A stretch of 64,000 nt of DNA from Pseudomonadota bacterium (lineage in GTDB: Bacteria; Pseudomonadota; Alphaproteobacteria; Sphingomonadales; Sphingomonadaceae), in the NCBI GenBank assembly GCA_023424095.1, contig JAFAEG010000027.1, positions 30,544 to 94,543 on the forward strand, read 5' to 3'. The notes beneath the pieces were generated by a model. That model saw only the letters and a list, made by a program, of their open reading frames with translations. It searched no databases and had not been told where the DNA came from. The position numbers were made by a program, and so were the translations under genes. Shown here one piece after another: positions 8,118-16,401 of the stretch. Position 1 is the stretch's first letter; the number at the start of each line of letters is the position of its first letter.

Positions 8118-9531
8118 TCTCCTCGGGACGCAACAACAGGTAGGCGGCCAGCGCGCTCAGCGCCGCGCCGCCCGCCGTCACCCAAGCCGCCGTGGCGAAG
8201 GCGCTGGCCAGCGCCTCGCCGCGCGCGGCCAGCACCGAACCGAGTAGGGCCGTCGCGATCAGGCCGCCGGTGCGCGCTACCGCGCTGTTGAAGCCGTTGG
8301 CGGTGCCGACATGCTCCGCCCCGGCCGAGGCCATCACCGCCGTCGTCAGCGGCGCCACCGCGCCCGCCATGCCGCAGGCGATGAGCAGGAGGGCCGGAAA
8401 GACTTCACCCCAATAGCTGGCCTCGACGCCCACCCGGCTCAGCATCGCGAAGCCAGCCGCGACCACGATTGGGCCGATGGTGAGCGGCCAGCGCGGGCCG
8501 ATCCTGGCCGCCAGTCCGCCCATCGCCCGCGAGGCGACGCCGAGCACGATCGAGATCGGCAGCAGGGCCGCGCCCGCCGCCACCGGCGAGTAGCCGTTCA
8601 GCTCGATCAGCACGAAGGGCAGCAGCACGAACACCGCGCCGAGCGCGCCGTAGAGCAGGAACGTCAGCAGGCTGAGGCCCGCGAAGCTGGCGGTCGCGAA
8701 CATGGCCAGCGGCATGATCGCCCGGTCGCCGCGCCGCGCCTCGATCCACACGAACAAGGCGAGCAACGCGATTCCCGCCACCGCCGCGCCCCAGCCGATC
8801 GCGACCGGCCCCGCATTTTCGCCCGCCAGCACCGTCAGCCCCCAGGTGACCGCGCCCAACCCCGCCGTCGCCGCACCCACCCCGGCCCAGTCGAGCGGCG
8901 CGTCTTTGGGCTCCTTTTGCTCGCCGACATAAAGCCAGCCGAGCGCGAGCGCCCCGGCGCAGAGCGGCAAATTGATCAGGAAGATCGTCCGCCACCCCGC
9001 CGTCTCGACCAGCCAGCCGCCGAGCATCGGGCCAATGGCGGCGGCGATCGCGCCGGCCGCCGCCCAGGTGCCGATCGCCCGCCCGCGCGCCTCGCCCTCG
9101 AACGCGCCGCCCAGCAGGGCCAGGCTGTTCGGCATCAGCATCGCCGCGCCGATCCCCTGCAGGGCGCGGCCGGCGAGCAGGACGTCCAGGCTTGGCGCGA
9201 ACAGGCAGACCGCCGAGGCTGCGGCGAACAGCGCAATCCCCCACAGGAACAGCCGCCGTCGCCCGAACCGGTCGCCCGCCGCGCCGCCGAGCAGCAGCAG
9301 GGCCGACAGCGGCAGCAGGTAGGCGTTGACGATCCATTGCAGGCCGGAAGCGGGCGCGGCGAGATCGGCGCCGATCGCGGGAAGGGCGACATTCACCACC
9401 GAGCCGTCGACGAAGGACAGGCTCGACGCGAAGATCGAGGCGACCAGGGTCAGTCGCGGATAATCGCGCTTTCCCGCCTTTGCGGAAGCCGCCGTGCCGC
9501 CATCGCAAGGCCCGGCGACGGCAGCTGTCAC
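8092..9531 (-). CDS. MFS transporter, DHA2 (EmrB/QacA) drug:proton antiporter family
   Basis: About 479 residues with 14 predicted transmembrane segments. The DHA2 motif D-G-S-V-V-N-V-A-L-P-A-I in TM1 and the motif-A loop G-D-R-F-G-R-R-R between TM2 and TM3 are clear; L-x-x-x-R-A-L-Q-G-I-G-A-A follows. GTG 9531 was chosen because it makes a 4-base GTGA overlap with the stop of the upstream oxygenase gene. A longer open frame continues upstream but lies inside that gene. The overlap implies translational coupling. The substrate is unknown; a shared pathway with the oxygenase is inference. Confidence 0.88.
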   Translation of the reverse strand: MTAAVAGPCDGGTAASAKAGKRDYPRLTLVASIFASSLSFVDGSVVNVALPAIGADLAAPASGLQWIVNAYLLPLSALLLLGGAAGDRFGRRRLFLWGIALFAAASAVCLFAPSLDVLLAGRALQGIGAAMLMPNSLALLGGAFEGEARGRAIGTWAAAGAIAAAIGPMLGGWLVETAGWRTIFLINLPLCAGALALGWLYVGEQKEPKDAPLDWAGVGAATAGLGAVTWGLTVLAGENAGPVAIGWGAAVAGIALLALFVWIEARRGDRAIMPLAMFATASFAGLSLLTFLLYGALGAVFVLLPFVLIELNGYSPVAAGAALLPISIVLGVASRAMGGLAARIGPRWPLTIGPIVVAAGFAMLSRVGVEASYWGEVFPALLLIACGMAGAVAPLTTAVMASAGAEHVGTANGFNSAVARTGGLIATALLGSVLAARGEALASAFATAAWVTAGGAALSALAAYLLLRPEEIRTDAPES

Positions 9532-10139
9532 CCGCGCAGCCCGTAATTGAAGCTGATGCTGATCCGCTCGCCTTTCGTCTTGCCGGGCACCACCTCGTGC
9601 CGAAGCCAGCTTTCCCACAGGAAGACGGTGCCGGCCTCGGGCTCGGCATAGACGAACGGCTTGAGCCCCTCCGCCGCGTCGGTCCGGCGCACCGGGGCGG
9701 CCATCATCATCGGCAGCCGCGGATCCTCCAGTTTCAGCGCGCCCGAACCGGGCGGCACGGCGACGTAGAAGGTGCCGGAAACGACGCTGTGCGGATGGAT
9801 ATGGCCGCTATGGCCGCCGCCGGGCTTGAGGACATTCACCCACAAGCTGTCGAGTTTCAGCTTCCGCCCGCCGAGGTCGAAGGCGCATTCCTCGGTGAAG
9901 GCCGCGACGTGCCGGTTCAGCTGTTTCACCAGCGCCGCCATGTCCGGATCGCGCGACGGCAGATCGTTCAGCGAGGCATAGGAGGTGTAGCCCGGATAGC
10001 CATGCTCCCTCGACCAGCGCCGCCCCGCGCCGTCATCCTGGGCCAGCGCCAGGCAGCTGCGCTCCAGCCCGTCCAGCAGGTCCGGCGCGTCGATGCGCGC
10101 GTCGTAGAAAGGGGTGGCGAAGAGCGAACGAATGGTCAT
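9528..10139 (-). CDS. 2-oxoglutarate/Fe(II) oxygenase-like protein (TIGR02466 type)
   Basis: 203 residues. The double-stranded beta-helix iron site can be read as H-I-H-P-H-S-V-V-S-G-T-F-Y-V in the middle and a distal W-L-R-H-E-V-V-P followed about ten residues later by R-I-S-I-S-F-N (2-oxoglutarate-binding Arg). The N-terminus M-T-I-R-S-L-F-A-T-P-F-Y and final S-F-N-Y match the TIGR02466 family, whose substrates are not known. It is translationally coupled to the DHA2 exporter. A second, more diverged member lies at 50.2 kb. Confidence 0.84.
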   Translation of the reverse strand: MTIRSLFATPFYDARIDAPDLLDGLERSCLALAQDDGAGRRWSREHGYPGYTSYASLNDLPSRDPDMAALVKQLNRHVAAFTEECAFDLGGRKLKLDSLWVNVLKPGGGHSGHIHPHSVVSGTFYVAVPPGSGALKLEDPRLPMMMAAPVRRTDAAEGLKPFVYAEPEAGTVFLWESWLRHEVVPGKTKGERISISFNYGLRG

Positions 10140-10254
10140 CCGGCCAGCATAGCCCAGCGATCCGCGATGTGCGCGCCTTTCCGGCTTGTGCAGTCATCAA
10201 ATCGCGGTCTAACCTTCGGGCGGGGATAGAATTGTTCGGGGGGAACAAGCGCAT

Positions 10255-10815
10255 ATGAAACTCGCACGCATGTCGCTTGGCGGCGTGGCGCTCGCGGCCG
10301 CTTTGTTCGCGGCCGGACCGGTAGCCGCCCAGGATCAGCCTGGAGCCGCGGCCGAGGCCGTCGACGGATCAGCCATTCCGATGCCCGAGCTGGCCTTCAC
10401 GCCAGACGAGGAAATGCAGCGGAATTACTTCAAATATTTCTATTTCCATCGCGCCGAGACGGATTTCGACACCGCTTACGCCGACATTCGCGAGTGCGAC
10501 GATTACACCCGCGATCTCGCCGCCCGAGTCGCCTACAACGGCGGCGGCGGCATGGTTGGCGGACTCTTCGGCTCGGTTCTCGCCAATGCCATCCATGGTT
10601 CAGCCGAACGCCGGATGCAGCGCCGCATCATCATGCGCACCTGCATGGGCTTCAAGGGCTATGCCACCTTCGGCCTGCGCAAGGATTTGTGGGAAGCCTT
10701 CAATTTCGACGAAGGCAATAGCAGCCCGCCGGAGGCGCGCCGTCAGGAATTGCTGATGATGCAGGCCCGTGTCGCATCGGGGCCGCGGCCCACCATCGGG
10801 GAGTTGCCGCAATGA
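10255..10815 (+). CDS. Secreted protein of unknown function with glycine-zipper segment
   Basis: 186 residues. A signal peptide (ending V-A-A-Q-D, about residue 24) is followed by a polar domain; a Gly-rich hydrophobic stretch near residue 98 (N-G-G-G-G-M-V-G-G-L-F-G-S-V-L-A) resembles a glycine zipper. Two Cys (in R-E-C-D-D and R-T-C-M-G-F) could form a disulfide. A strong Shine-Dalgarno, GGGGGG, precedes ATG 10255. It overlaps the next secreted-protein gene by 4 bases (ATGA), so the two are made together. I do not recognise the family. Confidence 0.8.
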   Translation: MKLARMSLGGVALAAALFAAGPVAAQDQPGAAAEAVDGSAIPMPELAFTPDEEMQRNYFKYFYFHRAETDFDTAYADIRECDDYTRDLAARVAYNGGGGMVGGLFGSVLANAIHGSAERRMQRRIIMRTCMGFKGYATFGLRKDLWEAFNFDEGNSSPPEARRQELLMMQARVASGPRPTIGELPQ

Positions 10816-11690
10816 AGCTTCGCATGATCTCAACCGCGTTGATGATCGCCGCCGGCCTTGCCGGCGCCACTGTCGCCCAAGCGCAGAATCGCGAGCGCGA
10901 TCGCGGCCCGCGGCAATTTGGCGAGAATAATCCCATCGTCCTGCGCTCCGACCGGGCCTATATTTTCTACCGCACGCCGAGCCGGACGACGTTCCGCTTC
11001 CTGCGCGAATCCACGCCCGAGCAAGTCGCCGATCACGCCGCGCGCCGCGCCGAGGCGTTCAACCGCGCCCGCGAGCGGGCCGAGCGGCGGGTGGCCAATT
11101 GGGAGCGCAATCGCGCGACCTGCCGCCCGCGCACCGGGGAATATAGCTGCACCGATCCGCGCCCCGAAATTCCGACCGAGGCGGCGTTCGAATTCCCGTC
11201 GATCTACGAGGGCAATTTCACCGGCAATGAATATCGCCCGCGTCTCCTCAACCAGGATGCGTGGAGCGGCTGGCTGATCGCGGTCGAGCCCGGCACCTAC
11301 GCCCTCTATGGCCAGATTACCGAAACCACGAACGGCCCAGCCGGCGTTTGCTATTGCATGGGCAGCGTGCGCTTCGAGGCGCCGGCCGGCCAGATCACCG
11401 ACATGGGCGAGATCGTCGCCGCGCCGGCCGATCAGCAGGGCAATATCGATCCGCAGAACTTCCGCCTTGGCCATTTCGTCACGGTTGCGCCGTGGGACCC
11501 GGCCATGCGGTCGCCAGCGCAATTCGCCAATTTGCGGGTCGCCCCGCCGCAGCTTCGGGCGGCGGACAAGATGGTCAATCATTTCGGCATTCCCATCACC
11601 CGGCTCGCTCCGATCGATGGGGTGCTCGGCTATGAGCGGGATCGGGTGATCGATCTTAGCGCCGCGACGAACGGCGCCGCCGCGCAATAG
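10812..11690 (+). CDS. Secreted protein of unknown function, Cys-containing
   Basis: 292 residues with a signal peptide (M-K-L-R-M-I-S-T-A to A-Q-A-Q, about 25 residues). A basic, Arg-rich region (about 70-110) precedes a domain with the run P-G-T-Y-A-L-Y-G-Q-I and G-V-C-Y-C-M-G-S-V-R-F, seen in several uncharacterised sphingomonad envelope proteins. Four Cys are in the mature part. It begins in a 4-base ATGA overlap with the upstream secreted-protein gene, so a shared role or complex is likely. No enzyme motif is visible. Confidence 0.8.
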   Translation: MKLRMISTALMIAAGLAGATVAQAQNRERDRGPRQFGENNPIVLRSDRAYIFYRTPSRTTFRFLRESTPEQVADHAARRAEAFNRARERAERRVANWERNRATCRPRTGEYSCTDPRPEIPTEAAFEFPSIYEGNFTGNEYRPRLLNQDAWSGWLIAVEPGTYALYGQITETTNGPAGVCYCMGSVRFEAPAGQITDMGEIVAAPADQQGNIDPQNFRLGHFVTVAPWDPAMRSPAQFANLRVAPPQLRAADKMVNHFGIPITRLAPIDGVLGYERDRVIDLSAATNGAAAQ

Positions 11691-11750
11691 GGCGGGAACG
11701 CCGTCTTGCGCGCGGCGTTCTTCCGTTCAGCTTGAAGGTGGAGGGTCGCC

Positions 11751-12140
11751 ATGGTCCGGCTTGCGCTTGCCGTCATTCTGGCCGCTTCCGTCGCCGGCTG
11801 CGCGACGGCTGAGGAACCCTACACGTCCAGCGGCTACGATCGCTACAGGCAGTGCTTCAACGCCCGCAACGTCAACAGCTTCCGCCCGGCCGGTCGCGAC
11901 GCCGTCGATGTCGAGCTCAGCCGCAATCAGGTCTACCGGCTCAGCCTCGGCGGTGGCTGCTTCGACGTCGATTGGGCGCAGGCGGTGGCCTTGCGTTCGC
12001 GCACCGGCGACGGCTTCATCTGCTCGGCACTCGACGCGGAGCTGATCGTGCCGACGGTCGGCGGCCGGAACGACCGCTGCCTCGTTACCGACATCCGCCG
12101 CCTGACCCGCGCCGAAATCGACGCGCGCCGCCGCAATTAG
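11751..12140 (+). CDS. Small lipoprotein, DUF6491-like
   Basis: 129 residues with a lipobox (A-S-V-A-G-C, Cys at 17) after a short signal sequence. The remainder has the pattern C-F-N-A-R-N-V...F-R-P, Y-R-L-S-L-G-G-G-C-F and a final Cys in D-R-C-L-V-T, typical of DUF6491 proteins, which are common in sphingomonads and of unknown function. It is likely anchored in the outer membrane. It converges on the dehydrogenase gene with only a few bases between the stops. The family call is by recalled pattern. Confidence 0.77.
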   Translation: MVRLALAVILAASVAGCATAEEPYTSSGYDRYRQCFNARNVNSFRPAGRDAVDVELSRNQVYRLSLGGGCFDVDWAQAVALRSRTGDGFICSALDAELIVPTVGGRNDRCLVTDIRRLTRAEIDARRRN

Positions 12141-12143
12141 CGC

Positions 12144-13148
12144 CTAACCGAGCACCGCCTCCGCCCACGCCGCATAGGGCGTGCGGCCGAGCACGGCGCG
12201 TTGCACCTGCGCCGACACCGCATTGATCGCCTCGTGCGGCTTGGGCCCGGGATGGACCGGGCGGCGGAGCGGCCGCGACCCCGCCGGCATGGCGATGATC
12301 TCGGCGATCGCGCGCGGCACGTCGGCGGGATCGGTGCTGCCGCCAAGCGCGCTGTCGCGCAGGGTGAACTCCGGATAGCCGGCTTCCAGTTCGTCCGGTG
12401 TGCGGTCCAGCAATTCGCGGGTCACGCGGATCCGGTTGGGCCAGACCTGGGTCGGGTAGCCGCCCGGCTGGATGATCACGACCTCGATGCCGCGCGGCGC
12501 GAGTTCGTAGGCGAGTTGCTCGCTCATCGCCTCGACCGCGAACTTCGTGGCCGCATACATGCCGCCGAACGGGATCATCATCCGCCCGAGCTGCGAAGAG
12601 ACGTTGAAGATCACGCCCGAACGACGCGCCCGCATGGCTGGGAGCACGGCGCGGTGCATGCGCTGGAAGCCGATCACATTGGTGTCGAACATCGCCTGCG
12701 TCGCGGCAATGTCCTGCAATTCGACCGGGCCGGTATAGGGAATGCCGGCATTGTTCACGAGCACGTCCAGGGCGCCGCCCGCGATCCGCTCCGCCTCGGC
12801 CACGCCGCGCGCGACCTGCTCGTCATCGGTGACGTCGATCTCGACCACGTGCAGGTCCAGCCGCTCGTCGCGCGCCGCCCGCCGCAGCGTCTCCGCCTCG
12901 GGACGCGGCACATTGCGCATGCTGGCGATCACCTTCGCCCCGGCGCGGGCGTAGAGCAAAGCGCCGACATGGCCGAAGCCGGTCGAACTGCCGGTCACCA
13001 GGATCGATTTGCCGCGCAGTGACGGCACGGCTGCCGGTGCGGCGGGGGTCGCGGCGGTCGGCGTCGTCTGGGCCTGGGCGGCGCCCGCCAGAGTGGCGGT
13101 GGCGACGGTCCCGGCCAGCATTTCGCGCCGGGTCAATTTCGGTGTCAT
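12144..13148 (-). CDS. Short-chain dehydrogenase/reductase with Tat-like leader
   Basis: 334 residues. The N-terminus reads T-R-R-E-M-L-A-G-T-V, a Tat-type twin-arginine signal, followed by an Ala/Thr/Pro linker. The SDR core starts near residue 45 with the nucleotide motif T-G-S-S-T-G-F-G, then N-N-A-G-I, a catalytic Ser in N-V-S-S-Q and Y-A-A-T-K. ATG 13148 was chosen because AAAGG lies 8 bases upstream; the longer frame upstream crosses the next gene. A signal sequence on an NAD(P)-binding SDR is unusual but recurs in related sphingomonad proteins. The substrate is unknown. Confidence 0.85.
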   Translation of the reverse strand: MTPKLTRREMLAGTVATATLAGAAQAQTTPTAATPAAPAAVPSLRGKSILVTGSSTGFGHVGALLYARAGAKVIASMRNVPRPEAETLRRAARDERLDLHVVEIDVTDDEQVARGVAEAERIAGGALDVLVNNAGIPYTGPVELQDIAATQAMFDTNVIGFQRMHRAVLPAMRARRSGVIFNVSSQLGRMMIPFGGMYAATKFAVEAMSEQLAYELAPRGIEVVIIQPGGYPTQVWPNRIRVTRELLDRTPDELEAGYPEFTLRDSALGGSTDPADVPRAIAEIIAMPAGSRPLRRPVHPGPKPHEAINAVSAQVQRAVLGRTPYAAWAEAVLG

Positions 13149-13159
13149 GGCATCGCCTT

Positions 13160-13540
13160 TCATTCGCTCGGCTCGCGCAGCCGCCGGTCGCCCCGGCATT
13201 GCGCCAGCGGCACCTGCCGCCAGGAGAAGATCCGCGTGATCTGGCTGTTGCGGCGGTCGGTGCGGACCTGGGCGCAGGCGCAGCCATAGCCGTAACTGCC
13301 ATTGGGATGGGTCGCGACCCACTGGCGGCGGTTGGCGGAAGGATCGCCGATCCGGTCCATCCCGCGCGCCTGATAGCCGCCCTGCGCGCCGATCAGCCAT
13401 TGCCTGTCGCGGTCGGTCAGCCAGTGATTGGCGGGGGTCGGATTGGCATACCAGCCGCAGCGATTTTCGCTGTTCGGCTGGGCGAAGGCGGCGGTCGCGG
13501 ACAAAGCGAGAGCGGGCAGGATCAACAAGGCGCGGCGCAT
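13160..13540 (-). CDS. Secreted DUF4087-like protein
   Basis: 126 residues with a signal peptide (to A-F-A-Q). The mature part opens with R-C-G-W-Y-A-N-P-T-P-A-N-H-W-L, then D-R-Q-W-L-I-G-A-Q-G-G-Y, the conserved core of DUF4087 proteins, and contains G-Y-G-C-A-C-A. Its four Cys suggest disulfides in the periplasm. It is 11 bp upstream of the dehydrogenase gene on the same strand and is probably co-transcribed with it. No activity is known for this family. Confidence 0.82.
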   Translation of the reverse strand: MRRALLILPALALSATAAFAQPNSENRCGWYANPTPANHWLTDRDRQWLIGAQGGYQARGMDRIGDPSANRRQWVATHPNGSYGYGCACAQVRTDRRNSQITRIFSWRQVPLAQCRGDRRLREPSE

Positions 13541-13713
13541 CGGCTGTACTCCATGATCGAAGGGCCGCGCGGAAGGTAACCGCGCCTCCGAAACGGGACA
13601 AGCCGAGGAGATGGTTCGTTACAGAACAAATTTCCGGCAGGTCATGGACGGGGCCGTGCGCTGTGCTAGTCTCGTCCGTCCAACGACAATGTTGGATCAA
13701 GGGGGAATATTTT

Positions 13714-14190
13714 ATGCGCAGCTTGTTGCTGGTGGCCGCCGTCATGAGCGTCACCGCCTGTAATCGTGGGCCGGCCAATAATAATGCGGCCAATGCCGCG
13801 ACTCCGGCCGCCCCCGCCAACGCCACCGCGCCGGCGGCCAACGCCGCCGCTCCGGCTGCTCCGGCCGCCACCGCCGCAGCGGCCTTGCCCGAAGGCTTCC
13901 CGTCCAGCGATCAGACCGCGCGCGGCGCCAATTGCGTCGTCTATCTGGGCCTCGCCGCGCAGGCGGGTGCGACCCCCGGCGGGCATGACGCCCCGATCAT
14001 GGAGCAGGCCGCTGGGCAGTGGCGCGCCAGCCTGATGATCACCGACGGAATGAGCGAGCAGGAAGTCACGCAGCTGATCGGCAGCTCGGTCAATCCGCTC
14101 ATGACCACGCCCGCTGCGCAGCGCGACGCCGCCGCCGCCTGGTGCGTGCAGAATGCGCCGGAGCCCGATCCGGACGCGGTCGCCAAGTGA
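13714..14190 (+). CDS. Lipoprotein of unknown function, first of a twin pair
   Basis: 158 residues. The signal sequence ends in a lipobox V-T-A-C (Cys 16) followed by N-R-G-P-A-N-N and a low-complexity Ala/Pro/Asn linker of about 45 residues, then a compact domain with two Cys (A-N-C-V-V-Y-L-G-L and A-W-C-V-Q-N). ATG 13714 is preceded by GGGGGAA; an upstream in-frame start at 13663 would bury the signal peptide. The stop overlaps the next lipoprotein start (TGATG), so they are coupled. Confidence 0.8.
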   Translation: MRSLLLVAAVMSVTACNRGPANNNAANAATPAAPANATAPAANAAAPAAPAATAAAALPEGFPSSDQTARGANCVVYLGLAAQAGATPGGHDAPIMEQAAGQWRASLMITDGMSEQEVTQLIGSSVNPLMTTPAAQRDAAAAWCVQNAPEPDPDAVAK

Positions 14191-14825
14191 TGCGCCGGGC
14201 CCGCGCCGCGACCGCGATCGTCGCCTGCCTCGTGCTTGCCGCGTGCAACCGGGGACCAGCCAACAACGCTGTCGCGGCCGGGCCCGCCAATCAGTCCGCG
14301 CCCGCCAATCAGGCCGCGCCGACGCCCGCGCCCGATGGCCAGCCTACCGCCGATGACGCGGTCCGGGCCGGGATCGCCGCGCGCTGGCCCGCCGGTCTGC
14401 CCGTCTCGCCGGACGAGGTGCGCGCGATGATCGCCGCCAGCAATGCCAGCGACACGGTCGTGGCGCTGGTCGGCCAGGCGGAGCGCAGCCGCTGGCAGAC
14501 CGTCACCCGTGGCATCGCGCTCGGTGAACGGGCATGGATCGCGCTCGCGCCAGCATTGGCCGAGGGCGTGGACGGGGAAGGGGCGGAGACCTTCTACGCG
14601 GCTTTGTCCGAAACCCTGGTCACCAGCCCGGTCGCGGCCGTCCGGCTGATCGGCGTCGATGGCGCGGAAGGCTATTGCACCGACAATGGCGCGATCAGCG
14701 ATCCCGCCCAGCGAAGCGCCTGGTTCGCCGCCGCCATCGCCGCGGTGGGGACTGTGTCCGAACCGGAGCTGCAAGCCGCCAAGAACGCCTGCCTCGCCAG
14801 GCTTCGCGCACAAGCGCCGCGCTAG
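14190..14825 (+). CDS. Lipoprotein of unknown function, second of a twin pair
   Basis: 211 residues. It has its own lipobox (L-A-A-C, Cys 19) followed by the same N-R-G-P-A-N-N sequence and an Asn/Ala/Pro linker as its upstream neighbour, while the folded domains differ. The domain has a Y-C-T-D-N-G segment and a final K-N-A-C-L. The start overlaps the preceding stop by one base (TGATG). Similar leaders on different cargo suggest duplication of the export module followed by divergence. No function is recognised. Confidence 0.77.
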   Translation: MRRARAATAIVACLVLAACNRGPANNAVAAGPANQSAPANQAAPTPAPDGQPTADDAVRAGIAARWPAGLPVSPDEVRAMIAASNASDTVVALVGQAERSRWQTVTRGIALGERAWIALAPALAEGVDGEGAETFYAALSETLVTSPVAAVRLIGVDGAEGYCTDNGAISDPAQRSAWFAAAIAAVGTVSEPELQAAKNACLARLRAQAPR

Positions 14826-14971
14826 GCGCATGTGTCGGGCGGGCGGTGTGTCGTCGCCAAGTCTAGGGGGGATGGTGTGTCAGTCCAGTTGTTACCTTTG
14901 TTTTCAGTGACCTTTTTGATAACTTGCGACGAGCTTGAGACTCGTCGCGCGACTCCTGAAAGGGGATTGCC

Positions 14972-15595
14972 ATGTCGTTGATCGCTGCTTTGCTCCTCGC
15001 GCTTCTGCAACCGCCTGGGCCGCCGCCGCGGATCAACATCGATGTCGACGTCGGCGTGTTCGAGCCGGAGGATTTCCCCGAGGTGGTCCGCCTCGAGCGC
15101 TATTTGCCCCATGGCGAGATGGTCGCTCGGGTGGAGCGGATGGTCGCCGACGGCCGCTGCACGCTTGCCGGCGTGACCGCGCGCCGGTTCAACATCGTCG
15201 TCCCCTACGCGATCCTGATGGAGCCCGACGGCACGCCCAACAGCGTGGTCGTGCGAGAATCCGGCTGTGCTGACCTGGAAACCCTGGTCGGGCAGATCAT
15301 CTTGGCCCAGCTTGAGCGCGGCGATTACGTGCCGAGCCACGCCGAGGGCGAGCAATGGTATGTCAGCGAAGTGGCCTTCGCGCTTGGCGTCGAGGCCGAT
15401 GCCGTCGCCATCGCGCGTGATGATGCCGACCGGATGATCTGTCGTGCACCGCGGGCGGAACTGGGCTCGCGGGTCCGCATGGTCCGCGAATGCCGCACCG
15501 CTGCCCAGTGGGTGGCCCATGCCCAGGATCGCGAACAGCTTCGCCGGGACATTGCGACCACCGTCAGGTGCGATCCCAGCCCTTGCGTCCAATGA
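14972..15595 (+). CDS. Secreted/periplasmic protein of unknown function
   Basis: 207 residues; the short hydrophobic N-terminus (M-S-L-I-A-A-L-L-L-A-L-L) looks like a signal sequence or anchor. The C-terminal third has C-R-A-P-R-A-E-L-G-S-R-V-R-M-V-R-E-C-R-T-A, a small Cys-paired module (C-R-x-x-x-x-x-G-S-R...R-x-C-R-T) met repeatedly in sphingomonad secreted proteins. AAAGGGGA lies 6 bases before ATG 14972. A 146-bp gap without a recognisable gene separates it from the lipoprotein pair. Confidence 0.75.
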   Translation: MSLIAALLLALLQPPGPPPRINIDVDVGVFEPEDFPEVVRLERYLPHGEMVARVERMVADGRCTLAGVTARRFNIVVPYAILMEPDGTPNSVVVRESGCADLETLVGQIILAQLERGDYVPSHAEGEQWYVSEVAFALGVEADAVAIARDDADRMICRAPRAELGSRVRMVRECRTAAQWVAHAQDREQLRRDIATTVRCDPSPCVQ

Positions 15596-15651
15596 GGGCC
15601 GCGCGCGGTTAGCGCGGCTCCCTCGAATGAGTTCGGGATGGATTGGAAGCC

Positions 15652-16401
15652 ATGTCGATATTCGGCCTCATCGCGTTGAGCTTGCAGGCGGCGCAGCCGC
15701 CTGCAACGCCCGCTGACACCCCTGGTCCGGCCGAGGCGCAACGGGAAACCGTGATCGCTGCGCCGTCGGACGAGGCTGCTCGCAATTCGGTCGTTCCGTC
15801 GCGGCTCAGGCGGCGGACGCAGGAAGCCGGCGTCGAGGACTCGACCGCGGCGATGTATCTGCGAGAATGGGCCGCCTGCACGGTCCGCAACAATAGGGGC
15901 GCGTCGGTCGCTTTGCTGGCGACGCAGCTCAATTCCGCCGCCCAGGGTGAAATCATCGACCGGCTCACCGGCCGGCGCTTCACCCGGCGGACGGTGTGCG
16001 CGCGGTTCCGCAGCATGCGGGTCGACAACCTCGTCCTGCGCGGCGCCATCGCGGAAGCGCTGCATCGGTGGGAGGAAGCCCGGCGCCGGCCGGCGGGTCC
16101 CTTGACCCCGCCCGAGCCGCCTGCCGCCACGGGCCTCGCCACCGGCCTCGCCCGGGCCGGCTATTGCGTCACCGAGCGGCAGCCCGAGGGCGTCGAGCGG
16201 CTCATGGCCACGCGCCTGGGAAGTCGAAATTCCGAAAGCGCGCTCGAAGCCCTGGAAGACACGGTGAGCGCCTGCCTGCCGAGCGATTTGCGGGCGATGG
16301 AATTCCATCCCACCCTGCTGCGCGGCGCGCTCGGCGAGCCTTATTTCCTGAACGGGCGCGAACAACGCGTCGGGGCGGGCGCGGCTAACCCTGGAGCCTG
16401 A
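15652..16401 (+). CDS. Protein of unknown function with an internal duplication
   Basis: 249 residues starting with a hydrophobic stretch (M-S-I-F-G-L-I-A-L-S-L-Q-A-A). Two halves show the same pattern: a conserved Cys followed by a helical region with A-T-Q-L/A-T-R-L, a second Cys, then V-L-R-G-A-I-A-E-A-L in the first and L-L-R-G-A-L-G-E-P-Y in the second. This suggests a tandem repeat of a two-Cys helical unit. ATG 15652 has GGAAG 3 bases upstream; an in-frame TTG at 15643 is less likely. The 3' end overlaps pth by 17 bp, tail to tail. Confidence 0.75.
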   Translation: MSIFGLIALSLQAAQPPATPADTPGPAEAQRETVIAAPSDEAARNSVVPSRLRRRTQEAGVEDSTAAMYLREWAACTVRNNRGASVALLATQLNSAAQGEIIDRLTGRRFTRRTVCARFRSMRVDNLVLRGAIAEALHRWEEARRRPAGPLTPPEPPAATGLATGLARAGYCVTERQPEGVERLMATRLGSRNSESALEALEDTVSACLPSDLRAMEFHPTLLRGALGEPYFLNGREQRVGAGAANPGA

